A DNA stretch of 64,000 nucleotides from Isoetes taiwanensis (Eukaryota > Streptophyta > Lycopodiopsida > Isoetales > Isoetaceae): NCBI GenBank assembly GCA_021234155.1, contig JAJEKV010000294.1:64001-128000 (forward strand), read 5' to 3'. Below the pieces are notes generated by a model. That model ran no database searches and was not told where the DNA came from. It worked only from the letters and a program-made list of their open reading frames with translations. Positions 10,576 through 22,181 of this stretch are shown here, piece by piece (position 1 is the first letter of the stretch; each line of letters starts with the position of its first letter). A program made the position numbers and the translations under genes.

Positions 10576-13500
10576 TTGGAGTTCATATTGTTGTGAAACA
10601 AATACAAAGGAAAAAAAATAAAGCAAAGATACGTTTGTGTTATTGAGAGTATTAACACGAATGTCACAGTTTATTAATGCTTTAGGGCTCTTGGGGTTTC
10701 TTCTCCTCGCTGCATTTGGACGTCCAAGAGGGGTTACTAAAGCGAGGGGAAATATTCTGATTTTTCTTTCCTTTTGTGCTTTCTTCCCCACACGGCTTAG
10801 GAATGAAGGTCGAAAGTATGGCTTTTACATTTTTGTGTATTGAAGAAAGGTTTTCCTTGATCACCCACGGAGCACTGACCACCGCGCACATGGGCCTATG
10901 GGCTTTTGTTTGCCAATGCCTATGGGCTTCAAGTGTTTTGGGGCTTCATATATTTAGAGGTTTTACGCACACATACCTTTCAAACGATCGCTTCAAGATT
11001 TGAGAGGTTGCCCTCTTTGCGTGTGAGCGTGCAAATTGTTTTCTATATGACTCTATTTCTTGAAATCATCAATGTTCGATTGCATTTGTAATGTAAATTC
11101 TTTCTATATAGCATGGAATCAACAAGCGATGCATCAATATGTTTTTAGCTTTTCGGACTTAATAGGCCGTTTCACAATTCGAGGCATTGCTGTCCGACAT
11201 CTATATTCTCAACATATAAAGTGTAAAGATCCGGATGTCTTTTCACTTACGTTATATGACCAACACGTATGTCCAGCCTCGCACCTAATCGACGGGTAAG
11301 TCTTTGGGTTTGCTTTTATTCGTCAGCGGCGAGTCTTTGATTTTGTCCTTTTTGGTCTTACGTCCCTCCGGCGATAATGCAAGCGAGAGCTAGGACTCGG
11401 ATGCCTTCGAAAAGCTATTTCAAATACAACGAGAAAGTACCGCTTAGAAGAGCGAAGATAGATCATGCGAACTCTTTGATTCCAGTAGTGAAACAAAGAC
11501 ATCGGGGAGAAATAGCTGCAAAAGATCCATGACATGAACACATTGCACACATTGCACACATTGCTTTCAAACGGATCTCGCTTCAAGACTGAGGTCGCCG
11601 TAAATGCATGCGTGAATGTGCAAATTGTTTTCTATATGACTGCATTTTTGAAATCATCAATGTCCGGGCGGTCGAAGCGTAAATTCTTTCTATATAGTGT
11701 GGAATCAACAAGCGATCGCGTCGGTATATTAGGAGGAATAGCTCGCATACCATAGCTGCACAACAAGTTTTAAAGATCCATGGGGAACTTTCGGTCACGG
11801 ACCTACCTTTGCCGTTGCCTTTCTTTGTTGGCTATGGCGCCCATGGCAAGCGTACATTTTGTCCGCCATTTTCGGATATAGCTTTCGACACCAAACTACT
11901 TAAAAGCATCTTAATGCGGGGATTTGCGGCATAGATTTTTGTCCTCTTTATCTATGGATTCTATTCATAGATGAAGTCATGTATATAACAAGAAGAAAAC
12001 ATTTTTGGATGATACATGCTCGTTATATTTCTTGGAAGATTTGATAAATTTGAAAAGTAAGATGGGCATATTTGTTTAATGTCCTGTGGGAAAATGAGAC
12101 TGGAACATGTATTGCGGTGTTGTATTGAGCAATTTTCGGGTTGTAGAAACTATCCTATCTCCTGAATTTTAGAGTTTGGTGGCATGCAAGAATAGGATGG
12201 CCCTCTATACGCGGGAAAACCATAATTTACAGGAAGAGATATCTGAAGCATATCAGATCAAGGTGCATTTTGCACTTAGCATTTGATGGACTCAAATATG
12301 GAACTACAAAATGCACAATTTGCAAGCAACATCTTCATCAAGATGCAAAGTATTGTTAGTCATGTGCGTATAAAAAAGGTGTGAATTTTTTAATGTCTAT
12401 ATAATAATATGCACGAAGTCTACGCAAATTGTCAAATGTATGCACATGGCCTTCATCACATTGAGAACATCATGCTGTAGATTTCTTGCCTTTATCTGCA
12501 CCTAATCCACCTCTAGCATTCCAATAGATAGAAGGCATCTTAGGTAAGAATTTTGGCCAGCTCTTTTTGTTGAAATGTGGCTTACCACAGATCCGAAGAT
12601 GCACATATACTTCCCATATTTTCATTGTTTCTCCTTGCATGGGTTCTTGTGCAAATTCAATCTGTCTGCCATGGTTCCAAATTGTCCGAGATAAAGTTCA
12701 GCAATCTGTTCCAGCACTCTGTTCGATATGAAAAGCCATGGCCAGAATTATAAGCTATTTGTTTTATGCTTTTGTTATATTTTGCTGGCAGTCTAAGAAC
12801 TCATTTCTCTTTGCTGACTCAGTATCTCATTTCTTGCATAAAACAATCTTCAACAATTGGCCGATTAGATATCATTTTGGGGCGATTTCCACATTTTCAG
12901 CATATGTGTTTGCAAATGGCTATGCCTTCCAAGTGTTTCGCATTAAATTCTTGCATGTGTGAGGTGTTGGACAGAGTGAATGTGGCAATGAAAATGATTG
13001 CCTGTTTCAATGTTTACGAAGAAATTCCAATACATAAATAGTATTTCACTGTCTTAGAAGGCATCGCCATTTTGTAGTTTTGGAAGTTCATCCTAACGTT
13101 ATATGTGAACATTATAAAGAGGACATCATAAAGAGTTTTTTCAAGAAGACACCATACAAATAAGTACATATGCTAGGCATTTTTCTCTTTAAGTGAGGCC
13201 ATGCGTTGAATTGATTTAAGTGAAAGCTATTTCAAAGCCCATGCATTATTTGATGGCTATAGTTGCAACTTAGATATATTTCAAAGCCCATGCATTATTT
13301 GATGGCTATAGCAAATGGCAATGCTTCATGCATCACTTTTGCTATACTTTGACATTGTATGGTTATTCTATATAGATCCCTTGAACTTGACCACCTATTT
13401 TTCAGATGGACAAGGGTTAACTACCCCAAGAATATATGTAATTCCTCATACCAACTGGGCACATTTGTACATATCTTATGCTTGATGAAAAGCAATGTAT

Positions 13501-13940
13501 GAAGATCTATATGAAAATTGGTATAGAATTATTTATGAATCTCAGTTAGGTCATTCCAACCATAACACTCTTGAATTAGTTTTGGATTAAGACCCCTGTA
13601 TGTTATTTATGTCTCTCAGTTAGTCTACATGCCTACATGATTGGTTTTCCAATATTAGATAGGGTTTGAAGCTGCATTTGTCATTGCCACTTCAGGCTTC
13701 AACTTCAGGGTTCTGCAACTTTCAGTTCCCTTCTACTGCCTTTTGAACATTGCAAGCTGCTCAAACAGGCAATAATGTTTTCCATGCTTGAAATGGCATA
13801 CGTCGTTGGCTTTAACAAAAGGGCGTAGAAGTATGGGATCTACATCTTTAAGGGGCTTCCAAACAAGACAAACTGTACCCCGTACTTTAACGTCACTTGC
13901 TCATAGACAACACATTAGTATCCCAATCTTCATATCACAT
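10576..13940. other. H1 interior without recognisable gene
   Basis: I see no convincing coding region. There is a diverged direct repeat of about 160 bp at 10975-11145 and 11566-11720 (shared TGCAAATTGTTTTCTATATG and TTCTTTCTATATAG), and a 49-bp near-tandem repeat at about 13222-13310 (AAAGCCCATGCATTATTTG). Confidence 0.5.
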
Positions 13941-13972
13941 AGAAAGCCCACCAACGGTGGGCAATTTTCTAG

Positions 13973-14708
13973 TTATATTTATAAAATTATTCTATGTGTC
14001 CCAGGGAAACGATGCACCCATGGTTTATATAATGTGCTAAAAATATGTGACATGCTTCTTTGCCGTCGAATTGGGGGCACTGGTTATGTGGCGTAACCTG
14101 GGCCATTGGATTATGGATGGGTCATGCATGGCCATGCATGAGAGCATGCAACACATCCCTGGACCATTGGATCAAAAGGGGAGTCAAAATCATGGCCCTT
14201 GATTTTTATCAAGAACGCAAGGAAGCTTCCTCTCAAAGTGGATTTGGTGTAACCAATCTCCACCGTTAGATCAAAAGGGGGAGGAGAAATTCTAGCCATT
14301 CATTTTTTTATTAAATTAGAGTTTGTTATATTAAAGGAGGTGAGGTGTCACCCTTATTTAATGAAAAGGTAATGAGGTGGCACTCCATTAATTATGAAGC
14401 TTTTATGGAAGCTTCCTTCTTTTGTGTTGCCTTCAAATGACTTTATCTTGCAATCGAGATCTCGACTCAAAGTGGGACCCACACCATTGGATTCCTCTCA
14501 TCGAATGCTTTTCAATGAGTAGTGGTTTGGCATCATTCCGTGCAACCTCGGATAATCTAGGGGAATCTTGATAGAACTAAGGGAATCTAAAAGAACCCAT
14601 GTAGAAACTTAGGAAACTTAGAGGAATATTGGGATAATATTTGGGAATCAAGGGAATCTCAAGAGAATCTTAAGGAATCTATGGGAATCTCAAAACAATC
14701 TAGGGGAA
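13973..14708. repeat. Repeat R-A, left part
   Basis: Left part of a repeat family whose second copy is R-B (26325-27795). Both begin close to AATTATTCTATGTGTCC, share ACCCATGG and GAGGTGGCA blocks, and pass into a run of degenerate GAATCT words from about 14545. This copy is cut at 14708 by H2/H3 and resumes at 20290. Joining the flanks gives GGGGAATGATCTAAGAG, which resembles GGGGAATCTAAGAG found intact at about 20858. Confidence 0.75.
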
Positions 14709-16618
14709 CTAGTAATGGTGCCCAGCGTTGCTGGGCAAATGTTGGGAACATTTGTGGATGGAAACCTATTCAGCTCAGACTCATTTTTATACATCTAATA
14801 TAATAGAAACCAAGTCCATCATTGCTAGGCTATAAGAGGTTTTTGTGCATTTGATAATCTTCCCTTTGCTCTATCCTGCATATCCTTTTTTCCTCATTTT
14901 CTTACACACTTTCTTTTTTCCCTTTTCTTATTTTCCCTGCACATTTACTTTTCTCCTTCTCTCTCTTTTTTTTTTACCCTCTTCTCCCTCCTCTTTTTCT
15001 TCCTTTTCTCCTTCTCATTTTTCCCTTTCCCTTTCCCTTTTTTTGACGGTTTTTTTCCTTCCCTTTTCACCTTTCTCCACCCTTCCCATTTTTCTCATAA
15101 TCTTTTTTCCCTTTCCTTTTCCCATTCCTTTTGCTTTTCTCTTTTCCCTTCCATTTTCTCATGCCCGTTTTGCATTCCCTTTTCCCCGCCTTTTTTTTTA
15201 TGTTTTTCTTCCTCTCCTCACCCTCTTCTTCTTTATCTCATGTCTCTTTTTTCCCATTTTCTTCTTTCTTTTTTCTCATGCCTTTTTTCCTTTCCTTCCC
15301 CCCTTTCCGCCTCCCTTTTTACTTTTCCCTTTCCTTCTTTTTTCATCATTTCCCCACCCTTTCCATTTTTCCCGTGCCCTTTTCCTCTTTCCTTCCCCCT
15401 TTCCTTTTCTCTTTCTTTCCCTTTCCCTTTCCCTTTCCCTTTCCCTTTCCCTTTCCCTTTCCCTTTCCTTTTTCCTTTTCCCTTTTTCCCATGTATTTTT
15501 CCATTCCCTTTTTTCCATTTTTTTTTTTACTTGCCTTTTCTTCCGCCTTTCCTTACCCTCTTCCCCTTTTCCCCGTCCCTATTCCCCTTTTTTCTTTTTC
15601 TTTTCCCTTTCCTCATGCTCTTTTTCCCTTTATTTTTACCCTTTCCTCACCCTTTCCCTCTTCCAGTTTTTTCCGTGCCCTTTTTCCCTTCCTCTTTTCC
15701 ATTTTCCCTCCTTATTCCTCGTGTTCTTTTTTCTTTCCCCTTTCCCTTTTCGCCTCCCATTTCCTTTTTCCTTTTCCTTCTTTTTTTCATCCTTTTCTCT
15801 TTTTCCATGCCCTTTTCCTCTTTCCTTTCCACCCTTTTTTTTCCTTCTCTCTTTTCCTTTCCATTTTCCCACACTTTTTTCCATTCCATTTTTTCCACCT
15901 TTTTCACATGCCTTTTTTCCTCCTTTTCCCACCCTCTTCCCCTTTTTCCTCTTTTTCCTATTCCATGTTTTATTGTTTTTTTTTGCTTTTGCTTTTTCCC
16001 TTTTCCCTTTTTCCATCTCTTTTTCCCTTTCTTTTTTTCCTTTCCTCACCCTTTTCCTCTTCTCGTGCCACTTTCTCCTTCTCTCTCATTTCCCTCTCCC
16101 TTTTCCTCATGCCCTTTTCCCTTTTTCGCCTCCTTTTTCCTTTTTCCTTCCCTTTCTATTTTTCCATGCCCTTTTTTCCCTCTCCACCATTCTTATCTTC
16201 CCCTTTTTTCCCTTAGTCACCCTTTTTTGTCTTCACATTTTTCCGTTGCCTTTTTTTTTCTTCCTTTTCTTCTTTTCCCTTTTCTTTTCCCTTATTCTGT
16301 CCCTCACCCTTTCCCCTTTTCCTTTTCATAGTGTCTTTTTTTCCTTCCTTTTTCTCCCTTTCTTTTTCTTTCCCTTTTTCGTGCTCTTTTCCCTTTCCTT
16401 TTTTCTTCTCCGTCTTTCCCTTTTACCCGTGCCTTTTTGCCTCTCACTTTGCCCTTTTCTCTGCCATTTTCCCTTTCCTCTTGAGAGATCAGAGCATGGC
16501 CAATCATGGTGGTGGGAAGTTGTGCGATAAATCTCGGCCTTCAAATGCAATCAGACGATCTCAACTATCTAAATTAGGGTTTGATGCAAGACATACGCTA
16601 AAACTTTATAATATAAGA
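14709..16618 (-). mobile_element. Helitron H2 (polypurine-cored, non-autonomous)
   Basis: Read on the minus strand it starts TCTTATATTATAAAG (16618 downward) and ends with hairpin GCCCAGC-AAC-GCTGGGC (14720-14736), ACCATTA and CTAG (14709-14712), followed by T. Only about 120 bases at the 5' end and 140 at the 3' end are ordinary sequence; the 1.6 kb between is almost pure purine on the element's sense strand. Its 5' end abuts the CTAG of H3 with no spacer, so H3 and H2 form a head-to-tail array. H6 at 62149 is a second member of this family. Confidence 0.85.
14850..16490. repeat. Polypyrimidine/polypurine tract in H2
   Basis: On the plus strand this stretch is nearly all C and T, built from variants of CCCTTTT, with a clean (CCCTTT)n run at about 15414-15468. 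Sparse ATG, CAC and GC islands recur at intervals of roughly 100-150 bases (such as TTTTCCCATGCC), suggesting an amplified longer unit. The long open frames through it arise because stop codons need purines; they are not evidence for protein. Confidence 0.9.
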
Positions 16619-17173
16619 CTAGTAATGGTGCCCAGCGTTGCTGGGCATAAGTTGAAGACTGTAAAGTTTCGGCCACAATAAGGAAAAGCGTGCAATAAAA
16701 AAACTTCTGCAAACTTTCATGTTAGATAGTGTTGTGTTCCCAATGATAAGAACTTACGTTACCAGCGAACACTCTATGGAGTTCAAGAACCATCTGCATT
16801 GTCTTGCATCAATGTTAAGCAAAAGGAACAATACACTTCCTAGAAACTTACATCCTCATGACCCAAGCTCTAAGCAAAAGAAACAATGCACTACCTCAAA
16901 GCTGTATCCCCATAACTCAACCTCTAGCAACTCACGGGCACTACTACCTTAACTTGGTGTGTGGAACAAATATTATATTATAGAAGAGGTAATTGTGCAA
17001 AAGTTGGTAACCTGTAAATGATAATCCTGCGGATTCACTTTGGAAACAGGACGTCTTGAATTTTTCCACATTGAATTTGAATGCATGGTAGCATATTGGT
17101 GAAAGCATGCCGCTCAAACTGCGAAGTCAAGCGTACAAAAGAAAACAAAATTCTAATATAAAGAAGTTGTGAT

Positions 17174-17190
17174 GCCCATCGTTGATGGGC
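17174..17190 (-). other. Extra Helitron-type 3' hairpin inside H3
   Basis: GCCCATC-AAC-GATGGGC on the minus strand has the same stem-loop layout as the Helitron 3' hairpins here, including the AAC loop. The sequence just upstream of it resembles that of the genuine ends, but the expected CTAG about seven bases downstream is absent. It may be a decayed 3' end of an older nested Helitron or a bypassed terminator. Confidence 0.5.
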
Positions 17191-17401
17191 ATAAGCTGGA
17201 ACGTTGATGGGCATGTTTGGAACACGTAAATGAGGTTGGGACATGTAAGTGATGATCTCTCTTTGATTGTTCATATTTTTCAACTGAACTATGTATTGTT
17301 TGTTCTGCAAAATATTTTACTCCGAGAAGTTCCAACCTTTTCTTTTTCAAAGAAGTCTACATCTCCATCTCCATCTCCATTTCTATCTGGCAGAGGTTCC
17401 T

Positions 17402-17545
17402 TGTCTTTATTTCTTTGTGTAACAGCGGGTTCAACTGGCCACGGATGGTGCATACATAAATAATGGTTGGAAGTGTCTTTATTTCTTTGTGTAACAGCGG
17501 GTTCAACTGGCCACGGATGGTGCATACATAAATAATGGTTGGAAG
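17402..17545. repeat. 72-bp perfect tandem duplication
   Basis: Two adjacent copies, 17402-17473 and 17474-17545, beginning TGTCTTTATTTCTTTGTG and ending GGTTGGAAG. I see no differences between them, so the duplication is recent or under recent conversion. Confidence 0.9.
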
Positions 17546-18631
17546 TTTGCTCTCCCCTCTTCATCTTTCACGTTTGTGATAGACACCTGATAGTATTTTC
17601 ATGATCTTCTTTATCCACATCCTCAGCCTCATGCTATTTCGCAGCTAATTTGAATAACCCCTTTAGATTGTAACCATTGGCCCTTAATTTTGTTGGATGA
17701 TGCAATTCATAACATGGCCAACAATGCACCTTTCACAACCAACCACCCTTGTTCTATTCTAGACAATCACAATGTGGGCAAACACACCAATATCTGGACC
17801 CACATGTGAAGACTAATGTGACAAAGTGGCCTTGTCTGCTATAACCTAAAGCCAAGATTGCAACCAAGCAAATTCGTTTGCTTGTCTTCAAGCTAAGATG
17901 CCGCCAACTCATAAGAGAAAGAAGACTTTTATATGCAAGTGAAAAAGAATCTAATGCAGAATGATAAATAGAATCCTTTGCTTAGCTTAATAACTTGGGG
18001 AATTGTTCACAAATTCACCAACCATTGGATCCCATCAATAAAAGAAATATATAAAAATCCAACCCTTTGCAATGGTCTTCAAACCCTACAAACGTCCCTA
18101 AACGTAGATGAAAATCTTGATCTTTTGAATTTACTGAAACTCACGTAGACGAAAATCTTGGTCTTTTTAATTTACAAGCTTCTTCACTATTTTGAAACTG
18201 CATTGAACGTCTGTTCTTAAGCACACTATCTTGGGAAAGTAGCATCTCTTGAATTTAGAATGAAATCACTGAATTTAAGACACCGAGTTGTTATTGCAAA
18301 TTTGCAAACCAATTGCATATTTTTACAAAGATATTATCATAATCCGCGTTGTTGGTTGGCAAATTTGCAAACCAATTGGCATATTTTCACAAAGATATTA
18401 TTATCATCCTGTAGACATCTGCAATTACCAAAGGAGGCCCTATACACAGAAGGCTACTATATACATAACAACAGAATCAAGAAATCTAGAATGCAAAGCA
18501 TGCGTCCTTTCATGCGGTTGGGGGTCAATAAATTCCTCTGCATTATGGTGATCTTGTACCAGCCGTCTTTTTCTCGGAGCGTGAACATCAGCATGTGATG
18601 CAGACCTCTTTTTAGTTGGCATCTTCACACA

Positions 18632-19030
18632 GTGTCCTTAGATGGGATCTGCAAAAATTTCTCAAGTGGGTCAGTGGAGAAAAGTTGGGGATGCCGGATT
18701 AGTGCTATACCATATGCCATCCATTCCAATCTGTGCATTTTGGGCCTTAAGGAACAAAGGCTGTATGATCAGTGGTTTACTAAGGAGCTAGTAGACGGAA
18801 ACCTGGGAAACATGAAAAGGCTATATGATTTAGGGCTCAGAAATATGATTGTGTTCAATCTGCTGCCTTTTGGACGTTCACCTATCATTACAATTAAGAC
18901 AAACTATACAAAGTGCACAAATGACACAGACGATTTGCAAGCCTTTCACAATAGTCTGCTCAGCTCTGGTGTCAAGGAGCTCAACAAACTCCCTCCCAGG
19001 AGGGCGTTTCATAATCTTGGACCAGAATAA
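18632..19030 (+). pseudogene. GDSL esterase/lipase fragment
   Basis: The frame contains 'NLGNMKRLYDLGLRNMIVFN', then 'LLPFGRSP' and 'NTDDLQAFHNSLLSSGVKEL' (with a local variant), then 'LPPRRAFHNLG'. This matches the middle block of plant GDSL esterases, where 'LYxLGARKxVVxGLxPLGCxP' precedes a Cys and an 'F/HNxxL' helix. The catalytic GDS block and the C-terminal SxxxH block are not present, and the usual G-C-x-P is degraded to G-R-S-P. The fragment is about a third of a family member. It runs opposite to the host Helitron H3 and I regard it as captured and non-functional. Confidence 0.7.
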
Positions 19031-20260
19031 GGCCTTCAAGCAAATCCTCTTGAATGAGACAAAGTAATCAAATTTACCTCATACAGACATCAATCTTCAT
19101 ACTTTTTAAAAGAATGATTATGGGCATGAAGTAAAATGGGCCTCTAACAAACTGGAACCAAGCAGAAGCCAAATCTCAGAGAACATCTCACTCAAAAAGA
19201 CCTACTACAGGTCAGTTTTGCTAGGAAACATAGCTTGCAAGCATGGAATGAAGTAACGGTATGTCAAAGATTGCCATCCATATATACATCTGTGTAGCTC
19301 ATTGTTGTGACGTTTGTTTGCTGTTCCCTGTTTCTTGTTGTAAGGCAAAGGCAGTTTGTTTGCTTCCACAAAAAGTAATGGACAATAAAAATGGATGGTA
19401 AACTCACCTAAAAAGCTCTTGCTGAATATTGGCCAAATCTGCACCTTGGCTGAGTGTTGCCTGAATGAAGCAGGCAGATCTGTTTGCCAAATTTGCTGGC
19501 CATCCATGCTTAGAACATAGCTGTCAAAAATTCCATTTCTAACCTTAACTGTAGACATGAACTGGATCAGAGCTAGAGAATCGTTCTAGACCCAAGATCC
19601 TTGTTTAAGCCCATCCGCAGGCCTGCTAATGCAACTTCTACCTATGAACCAGATGGAATGGATAAAGAACGGAATGAGAAAGAAAATGAAGCAAGTTGCA
19701 TGCAGGCAAAAACCAAAATACCTTTGGTTGGATACTGCGAAATTTTGTGGTATACTCTGAACTGCAGAAATGAGTCTGCAAAAAGCCGATTCTGTATAAT
19801 GTCTGCCTGAGATAAAATCAGTCTTCAACATTTCAAATCGGACCAAGGCAAAAAGGGTACAATACTCCAAAACATCGTATGCTGGAATATGCTGTGTAGC
19901 CGATGTGCAGCGATTTGGTTCGGCCAGAAACAAAACACTATGCATGATCTGCCTATTCCATAGCAAGGACCATGTTACGGCCCTGATGCCTACCTGCTTT
20001 CCCACAAAAACAAATCCACCATCTTCTTGACCATGGTGCAGACTGGCCATCCATCGCTCGGATATGGGTCTGCTTGGCTATGGAGAGAAGCAGAGCAGTG
20101 CGCGAACCCTAATACCTCCAAACCCTGCTGCCATAGCTCGCCATTGGGCGTCGTAGCCAAGAAGAGAACCCTAAATGTCGAAAATAGAGTTAGGGTTTCA
20201 AGGACCGTCCAAAATTTTAAGTGAAATCTGGGCCGTCGAAAATTTTAGGGTTTTATGCAC
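19031..20260. other. H3 interior without recognisable gene
   Basis: Two medium-length frames on the minus strand (19205-19558 and 19586-20050) show no family resemblance I can name; codon-like bias is weak. They may be further pieces of captured host DNA such as introns or untranslated regions. Confidence 0.4.
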
Positions 20261-20289
20261 GACATACACTAAAACTTTATAATAAAGGA

Positions 20290-21574
20290 TGATCTAAGAG
20301 AATCTTCAAAAAATGCTTAAGAATCTAAGGAAATCTTGATGGAATCTGTGAGAATCTAGGGGAATCTTCATAGAATTTAAGGGAATCTACGAGAATCTAC
20401 ATAGAATCTTGGGGAATCTAAACGGATCTTCAAATAAGATTTGAAAATCTAGGGGAATCTTTATATAGAACCTTAAGAATCTAGGGGGATCTTAGTGGAA
20501 TCTTAGGGAATCGAGGGAGAATCCAAGGGTTTTAGGAGAATCTTTATATAGAACCTTAAGAATCTAGGGGGATCTTAGTGGAATCTTAGGGAATCGAGGG
20601 AGAATCCAAGGGTTTTAGGGGAATCTTTAATAATAGGTGTGTTCTATAAGGGAATCTTCATAGAATCTAAGAGAATCTAGAAGAATCTACATGGAATCTT
20701 AGGGAGTCTAGAGGAATCTAGGGGAATCTCATGAGAATCTTTAGGAATCTAAAGGAATCTAAGGAAATCTAAAGGAATCTTGGGATATTCTTTGGAAATC
20801 GAGGAAATATAAAGAGAATCTTAAGGAATCTATAGGAATATCAAAAGAATATAGGGGAATCTAAGAGAATCTTCAAAAAATATTTGAGAATCTAGCGAAA
20901 TCTTGATGGAATCTTAGAGAATCTAGTGGAATCTTCATAGAATCAAAGGGAATCTAGAAGAGTACATAGGATCTTGGGGAATCTAAAGGAATCTTTAGAT
21001 AATCTTTGAAAATCTAGGGGAATCTTTGTAAAAACCTTAAGAATCTGGGGATTTTTGTGGAATCTTAAGGAATCTAGGGGGAATCCAAGGGGATCTAGGG
21101 AAAGCTTTGACTCTATGTGTGTTCTATAAAGGAATCTGCAGAGAATCTAAGGAAATCTAGAAGAATCTCCATGAAATCTTCGGGAATCTAGAGGAATCTC
21201 AGGATAATCTTTGGAAATCTAGGGGAATCTCAAAAGAATTCTTAAGAATCTAAAGGAATTTTAGGGAATCTTCATAAAATCAATCTTGATGAGATTTTGG
21301 AGAATCTCTATAGAATCTTCATTGCATGACTTTAAGTTTGACTTCTAGTCGAATTTGTACAATCCCTCCAAGAATCATCAATGGATGTTGGGGAATATAA
21401 GCTAACATTGATGGAATCTCATAGAATCTAGGGAAATCTTTCTAAAGTTTTAGAGAATCTAGGAGAATCTTAATAGAATCTTTGTTGGATGGCACTGCAT
21501 TTTGCTTCTAGTCGAATTTGTACAGTCCCTCATAGTGTAACCATTCATAGTACAAAAACTTGTAATAATATATA
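20290..21574. repeat. Repeat R-A, right part (GAATCT array)
   Basis: About 1.1 kb of degenerate words around GGAATCTAGGGGAATCTT, with spacing of 15-35 bases, including an 82-bp exact tandem copy at about 20457-20620. It ends with a non-repeat tail containing CTAGTCGAATTTGTAC and CCCTCATAGT, which R-B also has. The end at 21574 is the T-side flank of Helitron H4. Confidence 0.8.
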
Positions 21575-21991
21575 CTAGTTATAGTGCCCGGCGTTGCCGG
21601 GCTTAGTAACAGTCCTATAGCCAACCATTGTTTCTTAGGTACATAAGATACTTTATTTGTGGAGAGAGATGATATTAGATAAGAAATTGAGCCCTGGAAT
21701 GGACCAAGTTAAACAATAAATAAATCACACAGCAATGTCATAAAACGACGAAGAGTCATAAAACAACCACTCCATTGTGTAGCCACTTACCTTTGAGTAA
21801 TATAAAAGGTAAAGATGTTCTTAACGCTAGAGCAAGCCTAATGGGGCACTTTTGTTTTAGAGCAAAGGTTTCGTTATAAAAATGTTACTGACTCCACTTG
21901 CAAATACTTTGATGCCACTTTTGATTACGATTTGGAGAAACAACATTCACATGAAATGGGAAAATCCATACGGCAATGCCAAAAGTCATGG

Positions 21992-22181
21992 AGTTAAAAT
22001 GACATAGAAGGTGAAAATGCATAAGGCAATGGCACAAAATCATAAAGTTATTAGACTCTAATGATATTAAGAAAATAATGCAATCTTAAAATGACATAGA
22101 AGGTGAAAATGCATAAGGCAATGTCACAAAATCATAAAGTTATTAGACTCTAATGATATTAAGAAAATAATGCAATCTTAA
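21992..22181. repeat. Tandem duplication, unit about 95 bp
   Basis: Two adjacent, almost identical copies starting TTAAAATGACATAGAAGG and ending AATAATGCAATC. They differ by a G/T in AATGGCACAA versus AATGTCACAA. Confidence 0.9.

Larger units (their letters stand above)
9333..13972 (+). mobile_element. Helitron H1 (non-autonomous, carries PPR-DYW fragment)
   Basis: The 5' end is TCTTATATTATAATG preceded by A; the 3' end is a hairpin GCCCACC-AAC-GGTGGGC (13946-13962), then AATTTT and CTAG, followed by T. This matches the Helitron rule: TC start, CTRR end after a hairpin, insertion between A and T, no target duplication. Length is 4.64 kb with no Rep/helicase coding, so it would depend on another element. 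The first 38 bases are identical to those of H5, but the 3' hairpin differs. It carries part of a PPR gene in the element's own orientation. Confidence 0.85.
16619..20289 (-). mobile_element. Helitron H3 (carries GDSL fragment)
   Basis: Minus-strand 5' end TCCTTTATTATAAAG at 20289, preceded by A; 3' hairpin GCCCAGC-AAC-GCTGGGC (16630-16646) and CTAG at 16619-16622. The 3' end is followed directly by the TC of H2 instead of the usual T; the T is found after H2. The 5' terminal region resembles H2 and H6 up to the AAACCCTAA block. No Rep/helicase is present. It holds a GDSL-lipase fragment in the opposite orientation and several short tandem duplications (17402-17545; about 18290-18410). Confidence 0.8.

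Noticed and set aside
14845-16530. 561-codon plus-strand frame rich in F, P, L and S
   Set aside because: It is the consequence of a pyrimidine-only strand, which cannot contain stop codons. All three plus frames are long there, and composition is not that of a membrane protein. It is the interior of Helitron H2.
19586-20050. 154-codon minus-strand frame in H3
   Set aside because: No domain, no splice context, and its hydrophobic stretch is AT-driven; not supported as a gene.
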